Shown piece by piece: positions 43,885 through 53,141 of a stretch of 64,000 bases of DNA (position 1 is its first letter; each line of letters begins with the position of its first letter). Source of the DNA: Nitrospira sp. BO4. GTDB taxonomy: Bacteria > Nitrospirota > Nitrospiria > Nitrospirales > Nitrospiraceae. The position numbers and the translations under genes are program-made. The stretch lies in contig JAMPUU010000007.1 in assembly GCA_030144965.1 (NCBI GenBank), forward strand, positions 62,001 to 126,000, in the 5' to 3' direction. The notes beneath the pieces are model-generated. The model made no database searches and was not told the DNA's origin. It saw only the letters and a list, made by a program, of their open reading frames with translations.

Positions 43885-45174
43885 TTAGCTCTGCCGATCG
43901 AGAGTGATGCCTACGACCTGTTCGAGTTCAGCCAGCCGATGCTGTCGATCTACGAGGGCCTTGAAGTACTCCAGCTGAAATCCTCGCCACGCCCGCTGGG
44001 TTTCAATCAGATCCAGAAACCCTGCTTTGCCCGCACGATACCCGATGCGCGCCGCTTCCAGACTCTGCTCGGCCTGTGGCAAGATGGTGGTGCGGTACAA
44101 CGTGGCCACCTGGTCAGTCGCCCGGAGCTTGGCCAGGAGGTCTTTAACCTGAAACCGAGTCAGGTTTTCTAAGGTATGTTGCTGCGCCCGGGCGGCCGAG
44201 ACTGCCGCTGCGGCCTCCTGCACGCCTGCGTCATACTTCGGCTTGGTCCAAAACGCGAAGGGGATGCTCATCGCCACGTAAGCGCCGAATCCGTCGTTGG
44301 CCTGAAAGTTCTGGAAGCGCTGAAACGCCACATTAAAGTCCGGGTAGTACTGACGCTGGGCCAGCGCGTGGGACTGTTCGTTCCGTTGCACGGCCAGTTC
44401 GGCGGCTTTGAGCTCCGGCCTCTCGTTCAGCGCGAGACGGTGTAGATCGTCGATGGGCTTATCGAGTGGCAGTTGAGAGGGTTCTTGCGCAATGCCCAAG
44501 GGTGAGGCGGGATCCCGATCAAGCAGCGTATTCAGCATCGCTTCGGCGGTCTCGCGACGCTGTTCCAGGACGGGAAGATGCTGGAACAGCATGGACAGCT
44601 CGACCTGGGATTTGAGGACATCGGTCTGGGCTCCCTTTCCCGTTCGGAACTTTGCATTCGTAATCTCTACGAACTGTCTGATCAGCTCCACCTGTTCATG
44701 ATGAATCTGGATGGCCTTCTGCGCGAGAAAGAGATCGTAGTAGGCCTGCTTGAGGCGGGCGACCAACTCTCGCTCCTTCGCATGGACCGCCTGCTCGGTC
44801 ATCTCGGCCGAACGACTCGCCACGTCGCCTTTGAGCGCCAGTTTGCCGGGGAAAGGGAAACTCTGCGAGAGACCGAAGACGCTGTTCTGCGCCTGCGTGA
44901 CGTTGACGGTCTGCGGGACATTCCACAACTGGACGGACAGAGTGGGGTCCTCCAGCGACCGCGCCTGCGTAATCCGAGTCGTGGCGGCTTCCCATTGCTT
45001 GCGTGCCGCCACAAGCTCGGGATTCCGAGCCAGGACCTCGTGGATCAATTCCGGCAGCACCAGCGTGTTGCGCAGCACAGAGTCGGAATCCTGTGCCCTC
45101 GACAGTCCGCTGCTGAAGAACATCACCAGCACTGACGCGACCGTCACACACTGACGTCGTCTATTCCGTCTCAT
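43885..45174 (-). CDS. TolC/CusC-type outer-membrane channel (operon 2)
   Basis: 429 residues. Signal peptide to about residue 28 (SSGLSRAQ), OEP repeats with LIHEVLARNPELVAARKQWE and IGYRAGKAGFLDLIETQRAW. The ATG at 45174 is supported by GGGAGG upstream; the frame is open further but antisense-like there. It begins the second Cus operon, 157 bases after a small secreted-protein gene. Confidence 0.9.
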   Translation of the reverse strand: MRRNRRRQCVTVASVLVMFFSSGLSRAQDSDSVLRNTLVLPELIHEVLARNPELVAARKQWEAATTRITQARSLEDPTLSVQLWNVPQTVNVTQAQNSVFGLSQSFPFPGKLALKGDVASRSAEMTEQAVHAKERELVARLKQAYYDLFLAQKAIQIHHEQVELIRQFVEITNAKFRTGKGAQTDVLKSQVELSMLFQHLPVLEQRRETAEAMLNTLLDRDPASPLGIAQEPSQLPLDKPIDDLHRLALNERPELKAAELAVQRNEQSHALAQRQYYPDFNVAFQRFQNFQANDGFGAYVAMSIPFAFWTKPKYDAGVQEAAAAVSAARAQQHTLENLTRFQVKDLLAKLRATDQVATLYRTTILPQAEQSLEAARIGYRAGKAGFLDLIETQRAWRGFQLEYFKALVDRQHRLAELEQVVGITLDRQS

Positions 45175-45331
45175 AGCAATGACCTCCCAGAGTTCCCACA
45201 CGTTCGATGCCCGGTCTGCGCTCTGGCTGTACGTGGCCAAGAGAACTAGACGGTAGGCCGGACGCTGAAACTGAGCGTCGAACGGCACACGTGATGGCAA
45301 AGGAGCGATTACGAGGTGAGGGCTGGGAAGA

Positions 45332-45703
45332 TCAGATGCGAAGCACGGAAATCTTGAGCAGGAGATCCTGGGGCGGACCGACTGTGGGATGATCGGACAA
45401 GCGGCTGCTGTGTGAGGTGAGGATGACAAGAAGAGCTAACGAGGCGGTATCTTCAGAACAGATCGTCTGACAGTCACTGCTGAGGTGGAGCTTATCGGCA
45501 GACTGCACGCCGAGCGTTTTAAACGCATCGCAGAACTGATAGACCGGTTGTTCATCTGGAGTCGAACAGCCATTGCCCATGGCAGCGGCCGTGACGCCAT
45601 TCACCGGCAGGAGGCAGGCATAGGCATTGAAGCTCAGCGCGAAAAAGAGCACGACGAGTGTGCAGGCTAGAATCGAACGGGAGCGATGGGAACGTACTCG
45701 CAT
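45332..45703 (-). CDS. small secreted Cys-rich protein preceding efflux operon 2
   Basis: 123 residues. Signal-like hydrophobic segment (ACTLVVLFFALSFNAYACLL), then GNGCSTPDEQPVYQFCDAFK and LSSDCQTICSED, with six Cys in or after the signal region. It ends ISVLRI. Same length, position and C-terminal SVLRI as the protein at 19,839-20,210, although the middle parts diverge. Predicted to act in the periplasm. The family is not recognised. Confidence 0.65.
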   Translation of the reverse strand: MRVRSHRSRSILACTLVVLFFALSFNAYACLLPVNGVTAAAMGNGCSTPDEQPVYQFCDAFKTLGVQSADKLHLSSDCQTICSEDTASLALLVILTSHSSRLSDHPTVGPPQDLLLKISVLRI

Positions 45704-46128
45704 AGTGTCAGTCTATCCCCCTCCATCCCAGGCGTCAACGGTGTTCCTCATACACTGTTGCCCCCAGCACCTCAAACAGAACAGATCCTAGCAAGGACTC
45801 GCCCAGCCACTCATACCGACTAGCCAGAACTTTGAAGCATCACTCATCAGGAATTGCCAGATGCATCAGCAAACACGCACGATAGCGGGTCCCAATACGG
45901 CACTGAGCTTTCCCGCTCCTCGGTAAACAGATTCACTTCCGACCGTCCTCAGTTAAAATGATTACTTCTCATTCTGGAATAGAAACTCGGAGCTTCTGCG
46001 GAGAGACAACATCGATTTTGAAAAGACTTGAGAGGTGGGAGATGTAAACACTTTTCCTTCCCAGGACATTTACATAAGCACTTCTATTTCAAAACGCATT
46101 CGTTGCACCAACGCTTCGACAAAATAGT
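45704..46128. other. AT-richer intergenic region
   Basis: About 425 bases, visibly less GC-rich than the neighbours, between the second Cus operon and the ASCH gene. A weak inverted repeat (ATGTAAA at 46,042 and TTTACAT at 46,069) lies about 55 bases before the ASCH start and could be an operator. No gene or tRNA is seen. Confidence 0.45.
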
Positions 46129-46539
46129 ATGTTGATCAGCACCATCCCACTCTATGCCATCTCTATTCGCCAACCCTGGGCCTCTCTCATCATTGAGGGA
46201 TCCACAGGTATCTATAAGGATGTTGAGAATCGCACCTGGACTACCCGTATCCGCGGCGTCATCGCCATTCATGCTGCCAAAGAATTCGACCAGGCCGGCT
46301 ACAACTGGCTACGTGTCCATCGACCAGAACTTCCTCTCACATCACCCGCAGACTGTCCCCATGGCGGCATCATCGGGTCCGTAAACCTCGTCGACTGTGT
46401 CTCTTCGCATTCGAGTCTGTGGTTCAGCGGACCCTATGGATTCGTGCTGGAGCGGCCACAGCCCTGTCCATTCATCTCACTCAAAGGCCGACTGGGATTC
46501 TTTCCCATCTCCTGGCCCCACAAGTCGACGAAGTCCTAA
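46129..46539 (+). CDS. ASCH-domain protein
   Basis: 136 residues. AISIRQPWASLIIEGSTG, DVENRTWTTRIRGVIAIHAA and HGGIIGSVNLVDCV fit the ASCH (PUA-like) fold, thought to bind RNA or modified nucleotides. Some members are amidohydrolases of N4-acetylcytidine or act in phage and mobile contexts. It is the only plus-strand gene in the right half and lies in a less GC-rich patch, which suggests transfer. No clear ribosome site. Confidence 0.8.
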   Translation: MLISTIPLYAISIRQPWASLIIEGSTGIYKDVENRTWTTRIRGVIAIHAAKEFDQAGYNWLRVHRPELPLTSPADCPHGGIIGSVNLVDCVSSHSSLWFSGPYGFVLERPQPCPFISLKGRLGFFPISWPHKSTKS

Positions 46540-46884
46540 CTGAACACGCGTCGGCCACGACCCATAGAAATCACTCGCTTTTACATCTCCCCTGGCCGGA
46601 TCACACGTCCGTGGAAGTAAATCTCTTTACCTTTTGGAAGTAACGTTGTTGACATACCCCCCATTTCACCTCCCGCCTGACGGGTATTAGGTGGGTTTGA
46701 TTCCCGAGCTGACCTGGGACAAGTACCACTGGCACGATCTGGTGCCGAGTGGGTACCGTGAGCCAAAACCAAAAAACCGGACCACAAATACCTTGAGAAA
46801 AGGATTCGTATCTCAACTGGCGGGTGGTCTACTTTTCCTGTGTTGGGTCACGTGACCGCCCGCACCCGACGCCAACACTCTGAT
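46540..46884. other. intergenic region between ASCH gene and TonB receptor
   Basis: About 345 bases. A short plus-strand frame (VGLIPELTWDKYHWHDLVPS, about 46,690 onward) looks protein-like but lacks a start and recognised similarity; it may be a gene scrap. A T-loop-like string (GGGTTTGATTCCC) does not sit in a tRNA fold. Confidence 0.4.
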
Positions 46885-48936
46885 TTAATAATGCCATGCA
46901 ATACCTGCGGACACAGTCCGTGGCCCGCCCGGTGTAAATTGAATCCCATTCACCGGCACCGCATCCGTGGCGAGCTTGGTTTCATAGGCTAATTGCGTCT
47001 GCCGCCACGAGGCATCCAGCAAGTTTTGAATGCTGAGAAATCCCTCCATGCGCTGCCACCAGCCCTTCGACTGCGGGCGATAGCGCGCCACAAAGTTGAC
47101 GATGGTCCAGGCCTGGGCGTTGAGGCTGCGATCTTGCGTCAGCGGCCTGGCCCCCAAATACACCATCTGCAGCGACGCGGCCAGCCCCATCGGAAGACGA
47201 GCGGTCAACTCACCGCGTCCGGTCATGGTCGGGGCCTGGGGAATGGCCTGCCCCGTCTCACGAAACTCCGCCGAGTTCAACGTCGCACTTCCGGAAAGAG
47301 ACAACCAGTCCAGCAGCTGGAGACGACTACCAAGGTCCGTGCCATACCGGCGTGTGGCGCCGAGAATCTGGGTCGTCCCGAGGTTGCCCTGATACACCAG
47401 TTCGGAGGTCAGATCCAAGAGCCAGAAAGAGGCGGAGACCTCAAGCCGGTCCCACTGCCTGGTACGGAGCCCCACTTCGTACCCTGTCGCTTTCGGAAGT
47501 GCTTGGACGCTTGAAGAACTCACCACGGCGCGCGCGTCGTTACTGTGGAAGCCGGTGCCGGCATTGAGAAAGATCTCCGTGCCGGCCCAGGGACCGAGAA
47601 TCACGTTTCCCTTTGTCGTCATGATCATGGCATCGACACTCCCGCTCGGATTTTGCGGACAGCCGGTCTGGCAGAGGTTCCGTACGTTGAACTGAAAATA
47701 ATCCGCCCTCGTGCCGCCCGTCAGTCTGGCCCATGGTGCCGGTTGAAACTCCAACCTCAGATAGGGTGAATAGGAGGCCTCATGGATCCGGCTATCCGAC
47801 GTGGTCCCCACCAGGACCCATTGCCGCTGGCTGCTCAGGCGAACATGGGCATCGTCCACGCGGGTCTGAACACCCACGGTCGCTGAGCTCTCGACGTCCA
47901 GCAGCTTCCCGCTCTGGCGATAGCCCACCTCTCCACCATACACAGACCGCCGATCAGCCTGCTCAATCCCATCGCCATTCACCGGGTCGTTGAGCAAGAA
48001 GGTGAAGTCAGACACCAGATTCAAAGCATAGTACTGAAGGTAGGTTTCGGCGAACAGGGTCCCGCCGGACGGAGTATCGTAGTGATAACGTATATGGCCC
48101 GTGGACCGCTGGGTTCGACCTCCCTGGTAGGGATCGATCGAGCCGAACCGGGAGATGAGCCCGGACTCCACCGTACGCAGAGGGATTTCCCCGGGGCTGT
48201 TCCAGCGGCCCTGGTAGTAGGTGCCGGTGACCGTGAGTTCGGAGCGAGTGGTTGGATTCATCGTTGCTTTGGCCAATCCGTTGACCCGGAGGGCCCGGTT
48301 GGGATTCACATAGGGGCCATCGGTATAAAACCCTTCGACCGCGACCAGTGAGCGAACCGTGGCTTTCGTGGGCGAGAACATCAGCAACTGCCGCTGGGTA
48401 TTGAACTGACCGCTGGAAACCTGAACCATCCCTTCCTCGACAACATCCCTGGTCACAAAATTGACTGCGCCCGCCGTGGCAAAATCTCCGAACTGGACCT
48501 GATAGGGCCCTTTATAGGCATCGACGCGCTTCATCGTTTCAGGAATGAGGAAATTCAGGTCGAGGTAGCCTTGCCCGTGGGCATGACTGCGGAGATTAAG
48601 CGGCATCCCGTCCAGAAACCCAGCGAGATCGGTCCCGTGATCGGCATCGAAGCCGCGGAGCAAATAGTTATCCGGTTTGCCAGGCCCGCCGCCCGGATTG
48701 GTGGTGATAAGGCCCGGCACCATACGAAGCACGTTTGCAGGACGATCGGACGACTGAAGTTCGATATCTTGTTCCGTGACGGTATACTGGGACGCGGCTT
48801 CGAAGTGCGAGTCATGCGTCGCTCTCACTTCGACTTCCGGCAAGATGATGGCGTCATCTGGCTCTTCCGTGTGCCCCGATGAACTCCAGAACATCGCAGA
48901 GACAAACACTATGATCCCAAGGATCTGACGAAACAC
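46885..48936 (-). CDS. btuB: TonB-dependent outer-membrane receptor under cobalamin riboswitch control
   Basis: 683 residues from a GTG (GGGG upstream). Signal peptide to about residue 22, plug domain (PANVLRMVPGLITTNPGGGP, LLRGFDADHG, VDAYKGPYQVQFGDFATAGAVN read in parts), then a beta-barrel ending in SAGIAWHY. Such receptors import large ligands across the outer membrane with TonB energy. The riboswitch 40 bases upstream marks a corrinoid (or cobalt) ligand. The barrel has little visible similarity to the second receptor at 50,670, so the two may take different corrinoids. Confidence 0.85.
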   Translation of the reverse strand: MFRQILGIIVFVSAMFWSSSGHTEEPDDAIILPEVEVRATHDSHFEAASQYTVTEQDIELQSSDRPANVLRMVPGLITTNPGGGPGKPDNYLLRGFDADHGTDLAGFLDGMPLNLRSHAHGQGYLDLNFLIPETMKRVDAYKGPYQVQFGDFATAGAVNFVTRDVVEEGMVQVSSGQFNTQRQLLMFSPTKATVRSLVAVEGFYTDGPYVNPNRALRVNGLAKATMNPTTRSELTVTGTYYQGRWNSPGEIPLRTVESGLISRFGSIDPYQGGRTQRSTGHIRYHYDTPSGGTLFAETYLQYYALNLVSDFTFLLNDPVNGDGIEQADRRSVYGGEVGYRQSGKLLDVESSATVGVQTRVDDAHVRLSSQRQWVLVGTTSDSRIHEASYSPYLRLEFQPAPWARLTGGTRADYFQFNVRNLCQTGCPQNPSGSVDAMIMTTKGNVILGPWAGTEIFLNAGTGFHSNDARAVVSSSSVQALPKATGYEVGLRTRQWDRLEVSASFWLLDLTSELVYQGNLGTTQILGATRRYGTDLGSRLQLLDWLSLSGSATLNSAEFRETGQAIPQAPTMTGRGELTARLPMGLAASLQMVYLGARPLTQDRSLNAQAWTIVNFVARYRPQSKGWWQRMEGFLSIQNLLDASWRQTQLAYETKLATDAVPVNGIQFTPGGPRTVSAGIAWHY

Positions 48937-48976
48937 AATTCACGCCCCTTTGCTCTCGAAAGGTGTGTATAGAGTC

Positions 48977-49140
48977 TCCCAGTACCCAGGTCTCCTGACT
49001 CTCGGCTCGTCCTACTCTCTGCGCCTTCCCATCCTTGCGGACAGTGGCTGAGGCAGATTTCGTCCCCGATCACAGTTGCGGACCAGTGGCGGCTTCTACC
49101 GCGCTTCCCTTGAGGTACTTGGGCTATGAACTTACTGGAT
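48977..49140 (-). promoter_or_regulatory. cobalamin riboswitch 1
   Basis: On the minus strand, a GGGAAG...GGTAGAAGCCG stretch is followed by CCGCAACTGT (core, about 49,072-49,081), then CACTG, GGGAAGGCGC and the B12 box GAGAGTCAGGAGACC (48,989-49,003). These are the conserved elements of the AdoCbl-type riboswitch in the right order. It ends about 40 bases before the receptor start, so it probably represses translation or transcription of that gene when cobalamin is plentiful. It is identical over about 140 bases to the element at 52,943. Confidence 0.92.
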
Positions 49141-49169
49141 GTCGAAAACGTGTGGCCTGGCTCCTCCTT

Positions 49170-50084
49170 TTACACGGCAAGTCCGGCAAGCTGTTCTATG
49201 TGCTTTGCCACCTCATCAAGTGTCCATTGAGGGACAAGGATGCCTCCCACGACTGCGGCTTTATTGCTCCCATCGAACCACTCCCATTGGAGATCCTCTT
49301 TGGAACGAATTCGATATGTGTGTGACTTCTGCTCAGCACACACCTCAAAGACGCTGAGGGACGACCCACTGCCGTCATCCACCACGATCACAACGTCCGC
49401 TTTCTGGGCTAACTTCACGGCCATGTTCTGTCGCAGATAGGAGTCGCTACAGACGGTCTCGATGATTTTTATTGGAATGTTCTTTTCCTCGAGTTTCCGC
49501 TTCACACGGTCGTACTCAAGCGTATTCCCGGTCACTTGACCCACAAACGCCCACTTGCGCTCCTTCTCGTTCGGCAGGGTCTCAATGTCTTCCGGTCTCT
49601 CCGCCACTACACATTGGCGCCCATGTGTCTCCGCAAGTCTGTTGGCCTCCAGACAATGATGATTGCCTCGCTTGCCGAAAATAATGATGTCAAATTCATC
49701 CGTCACCAGTGTTTTTATCGTTTCGTTCAGCCTCGAGATGAACGGACACTGCCGATCGTCCACGACCGCACCGTCTCGCTCCAACCGTTCCCGCACCCCT
49801 GGTCCAACACCATGAAAGCCCACGACCACCACATCGCCGGTTTGGAGACGCGAGAGATCGTGAGGGTCTAGGACCGATATTTTTGTGAGATTGGGATAGC
49901 GGCTGATGAGGGACGCGTCTTTGGTTTCAATTCTCCTCAACGTATCCCATTCGGCATTTTTGTGGGGCGTGGTGCATTGATGAACGGCAAAGGTCGATTC
50001 CCGGTCGGCGGCGATCTTGTTCATGGCCTGATAGGCCTGCTCGATCCCCACGCAAAAACCGAGTGTCGCTGTTGTGATTTCCAC
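49170..50084 (-). CDS. IspH (LytB)-like Fe-S protein, substrate residues altered
   Basis: 304 residues from a GTG with AAGGAGGG upstream. The layout follows IspH: GFCVGIEQA (Cys11), HQCTTPHKN, FHGVGPGVRE, QCPFISRL (Cys113) and VCSDSYLRQN (Cys212), so the three ligands of a [4Fe-4S] cluster are kept. By eye, the IspH HPE motif with the catalytic Glu reads NHHCLE, the SxN of the diphosphate site reads SLS, and the late Ser (GASAP) reads GILVP. It therefore may not make isoprenoid precursors. It is the last gene of the operon with the B12-controlled receptor and a permease. A corrinoid- or cobalt-related redox role is inference. Confidence 0.8.
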   Translation of the reverse strand: MEITTATLGFCVGIEQAYQAMNKIAADRESTFAVHQCTTPHKNAEWDTLRRIETKDASLISRYPNLTKISVLDPHDLSRLQTGDVVVVGFHGVGPGVRERLERDGAVVDDRQCPFISRLNETIKTLVTDEFDIIIFGKRGNHHCLEANRLAETHGRQCVVAERPEDIETLPNEKERKWAFVGQVTGNTLEYDRVKRKLEEKNIPIKIIETVCSDSYLRQNMAVKLAQKADVVIVVDDGSGSSLSVFEVCAEQKSHTYRIRSKEDLQWEWFDGSNKAAVVGGILVPQWTLDEVAKHIEQLAGLAV

Positions 50085-50162
50085 TGGTTCCCTCCTTTCG
50101 CTGTTGTGATGGTCACGAATTCACTGCCAGCAAGAAACGGCTTCATTGCTCATCCCGTAGGA

Positions 50163-50660
50163 TCATTTAAAAAATCGCGCAAACACCAGGTGCGCAATGC
50201 CGCCGGCGAGCGGGGGCACGAAGACACACGACAGAAATCGAAACAGGGCGAACCGGGGGCTAATCAGAGCCGATTCAAGCATGATAATACGAGCCCCCCA
50301 CATCGACCAGGCCGTCACATACGCCACCAACGTCCCTAATCCTGCCCCGGCCTGGAGAAATCCAGCCGCCATCGGAAAAACGATCATCGGGCCTCCTGGA
50401 GCCAGCACACCGGCCAGAGATCCGATCCAGACCCCTCGCCATCCTGACTCTTGGCCGATCCATTGCGTTATCTGATCCTTGGGGATGAGCGCTTGCGCAA
50501 GTTGAGAAATGCCCAGCGAGAGAATCATGAGCGGGAGCACCGTCAGGAGTAACTCCAAGCCGGCCTTCCACCCACCCACCAGCACGGCGGGGCTTCGTTG
50601 CCATGCGATCCAGGATAAGACCGCGGCGATGAGTGCAAACGTCCAGGTGATGATGGTCAT
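50163..50660 (-). CDS. small permease (DUF318/ArsP-like half) in the B12 operon
   Basis: 165 residues, about four or five helices. GWRGVWIGSLAGVLAPGGPM and IVFPMAAGFLQAGAGLGTLV match the repeated core of the DUF318 permease family, but only one repeat is present, so it may act as a dimer. AGGAGA lies before the ATG. It starts 9 bases after the receptor stop. It could move cobalt or a corrinoid precursor through the inner membrane; no substrate is known. Confidence 0.75.
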   Translation of the reverse strand: MTIITWTFALIAAVLSWIAWQRSPAVLVGGWKAGLELLLTVLPLMILSLGISQLAQALIPKDQITQWIGQESGWRGVWIGSLAGVLAPGGPMIVFPMAAGFLQAGAGLGTLVAYVTAWSMWGARIIMLESALISPRFALFRFLSCVFVPPLAGGIAHLVFARFFK

Positions 50661-50669
50661 GTCTGTCTC

Positions 50670-52904
50670 CTAAAAACGCGAGGTTAATGCAATGGAGAAG
50701 GCTCGTCCCGGCTCCACCAATGGATTCGCGTTGCCGCCCGGAAACCGGATGTCTTCCACGGTCGTGGGTTGGCGGAACGCTTGGTTTAGGATGTTTTCCA
50801 GTGCCAGTCGGAGACGCATGTCAGGAAGCCCGGAGGATACGTTCCACAGATCTATCCCCGCGTACAGATTCAGCACCACATATCCGGCCGTTTCCCGTTC
50901 TAGAGCGCTATCGATCTGATCCTTCCGTAGCGACCATTTAGTGACGCCTTCCACATAAGCGCCTTTCTCCGGCAAGGTATACCGTGCCCCTAGCAGACCG
51001 TTGAACGGAGGCACATAGGACAGCGGTCTGCCCGTGCCGGTATCGGTGCCGTGCAGATAGGCGGCATTCGTCAAGACCTCCCATCCCGCGGTGATGGTCC
51101 AGGTGGCATCGAACTCTACCCCCTGCATCCTGGCTCCCCCGGCATTCTGATTTTGGAAGGACGGGAGTCCCTGGAACGTGATCGGCTGGCGGATGACGAA
51201 GTTGGTATAGTCACTCCGAAACGCCGTCACATTCGCGTGCACGATCGGCAGACGCAGCCGCGTCCCGACTTCATAGGTCACGCCTTCCTCAGATTTCAAA
51301 TCTGGATTCGGCACGTTAAACCCCGCTCCTTGACGGCTCGATCCAAAGCTTTCAATCGTTGACGGAGCCCGAAAGGCTTTGCCCACATTGGCCGTAAAGT
51401 GCAGGATGTCCCAAGGCCGATAGATCAGGCCGATCGCGCCGGTCAGGGGCAGTTCACTGCTCTCCTTCCCCCGTTCGTATGCGGCCTGTAACTGCGGGGC
51501 TATCGCCGGGCTCGTTTTTGAGGTCGTACGGATGTAGTCCAGTCGCCCCCCGGTGGAGACCGTCAGCTTCGGAGAAGGGTCCCAATCGTGATGCACGAAC
51601 AGACCGACGTCGGTTTGTGTCGCATCGGGGGCGGTCTGAGCGAGCGGGCTAGTCGTGACACTCGTCACGTTCCCGGAGGCGTTAAAGTTGGTCGTCATAC
51701 TATCCGCCAGCGCGCCCTTCCGCGATTCACGGAACCAGTCAGTCCCGATGGTCAGAGTGCCCTGAGACCAGGGCTTGACGCCGAAAACTTTGCCCCCGAT
51801 GACGGTCGGTCCCACGACGAGGTTATTGGACTGGATCACACGATTCGCCTGCGTACGATTGTCCGTCGCCAGGCGGGAGTTCAACTGCCGTCCATAGACG
51901 CTCGCCTCCACCTTCTCCAGGCCTAGCGCCTCCAGGCGGCCTTGATACGCGAGCTTCCCGAACGATTCACGCAAAGGATCTTCGCGTTGACGGACCAGCG
52001 GCACACCGGGCGCCCCGCCGATCCCGCCTGCGCGACCGCTTTCGACGTCTGCAAACTTGCCGGTAATCTCGATGCGGTGCCCGGTAACGGGCGAATAGCC
52101 CAGCCGAAGATCGGCCTGAAATTGTTCGAAGGCGCTGTTCTGAATCTGGCCGAGTGGGCTCTGATAGTCATCAGCCTGACGCCAGCTCACGCCAACGAGC
52201 CCGTCGATCCCGTGCCCCAGCACGTCAACCTCGGCACGAGTCCCGCGCAGATGATTCACACTGGTATAGTCGAGGGCCCGGAGGCGCGGCACCAGACGAA
52301 ACGGGCCGCTATACTCGCCCTTCGCTCGGCGGGTGATGATATTGACCACTCCGACCATGGCATCAGGACCGTACATCGTCGAGCTCGGCCCGCGGATTAC
52401 TTCGATACGCTCGATCTGGTTCGGATCGAACAAGTTGTACTCGAGAGTATTGCGACCGCGAAACCGATCCCCGTCTACGAGCATCAGGAGTCTTGGGACA
52501 TTCGAATTAAAGCCGCGCATGACGATTTGCCCGCCGAGCCCACCGGCCCGCGAGAGCGAAACCCCTGGCACCTCTTCCAGCAGTTCTTGAACGCTCCTAG
52601 CGTTGCGAGATTCGATGTGCTCTTGAGTCAGCACGCTCACCGCTTTGCTGATCTGATCCAGTTCGCGATTCGTCCGCGTGGCCGTCACCGCCCCAATGAC
52701 ATGGACATCCGGAAGCTCGAGGGTCTCGGCTTGTTGGGTCTCCTGAGACTCCTGCGCGAGGGCATAGCCAGACCCGAGGCCCACTGGCTGCCCGATCACG
52801 GTCACAGGCTGAACTTCCACCCTTTCTTCACCCTCTCCGGCAAAAAGATTGAGTGGCATGAGACACAACACAATTCCTGAGGCCGTAACAAGACTGCGAA
52901 GCAT
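50670..52904 (-). CDS. btuB: TonB-dependent corrinoid receptor (BtuB-like)
   Basis: 744 residues. Signal peptide to about residue 22, a TonB-box-like region, plug domain (VQELLEEVPGVSLSRAGGLG, VMRGFNSNVPRLLMLVDGDR, IEVIRGPSSTMYGPDAMVGV) and a 22-strand barrel ending in FSIALTSRF. GGAGGAG precedes the ATG. A cobalamin riboswitch ends 39 bases upstream. It leads an operon with the small permease and the IspH-like gene, and follows the NiCoT and corrin synthesis genes. Confidence 0.9.
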   Translation of the reverse strand: MLRSLVTASGIVLCLMPLNLFAGEGEERVEVQPVTVIGQPVGLGSGYALAQESQETQQAETLELPDVHVIGAVTATRTNRELDQISKAVSVLTQEHIESRNARSVQELLEEVPGVSLSRAGGLGGQIVMRGFNSNVPRLLMLVDGDRFRGRNTLEYNLFDPNQIERIEVIRGPSSTMYGPDAMVGVVNIITRRAKGEYSGPFRLVPRLRALDYTSVNHLRGTRAEVDVLGHGIDGLVGVSWRQADDYQSPLGQIQNSAFEQFQADLRLGYSPVTGHRIEITGKFADVESGRAGGIGGAPGVPLVRQREDPLRESFGKLAYQGRLEALGLEKVEASVYGRQLNSRLATDNRTQANRVIQSNNLVVGPTVIGGKVFGVKPWSQGTLTIGTDWFRESRKGALADSMTTNFNASGNVTSVTTSPLAQTAPDATQTDVGLFVHHDWDPSPKLTVSTGGRLDYIRTTSKTSPAIAPQLQAAYERGKESSELPLTGAIGLIYRPWDILHFTANVGKAFRAPSTIESFGSSRQGAGFNVPNPDLKSEEGVTYEVGTRLRLPIVHANVTAFRSDYTNFVIRQPITFQGLPSFQNQNAGGARMQGVEFDATWTITAGWEVLTNAAYLHGTDTGTGRPLSYVPPFNGLLGARYTLPEKGAYVEGVTKWSLRKDQIDSALERETAGYVVLNLYAGIDLWNVSSGLPDMRLRLALENILNQAFRQPTTVEDIRFPGGNANPLVEPGRAFSIALTSRF

Positions 52905-52942
52905 CTGCTCCTCCTTCGATCACGAAAGGGATGAATGGAGTC

Positions 52943-53106
52943 TCCCAGTACCCAGGTCTCCTGACTCTCGGCTCGTCCTACTCTCTGCGCCTTCCCATCC
53001 TTGCGGACAGTGGCTGAGGCAGATTTCGTCCCCGATCACAGTTGCGGACCAGTGGCGGCTTCTACCGCGCTTCCCTTGGGGTACATGGGCTATCGATGCA
53101 TTGGAT
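52943..53106 (-). promoter_or_regulatory. cobalamin riboswitch 2
   Basis: Same elements as riboswitch 1: core CCGCAACTGT (about 53,038-53,047), GGGAAGGCGC and B12 box GAGAGTCAGGAGACC (52,955-52,969). About 140 bases are identical to riboswitch 1; only two differences appear in the next 17 bases of the 5' part. It lies between the NiCoT stop and the receptor start and should control the receptor-permease-IspH-like operon. Confidence 0.92.
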
Positions 53107-53141
53107 TGGAAAATTTACTGCTGTAGTAGGCCTCCCTTCTG

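Noticed and set aside
46680-46730. tRNA-like T-loop (GGGTTTGATTCCC)
   Set aside because: No acceptor stem, anticodon arm or CCA could be fitted around it.
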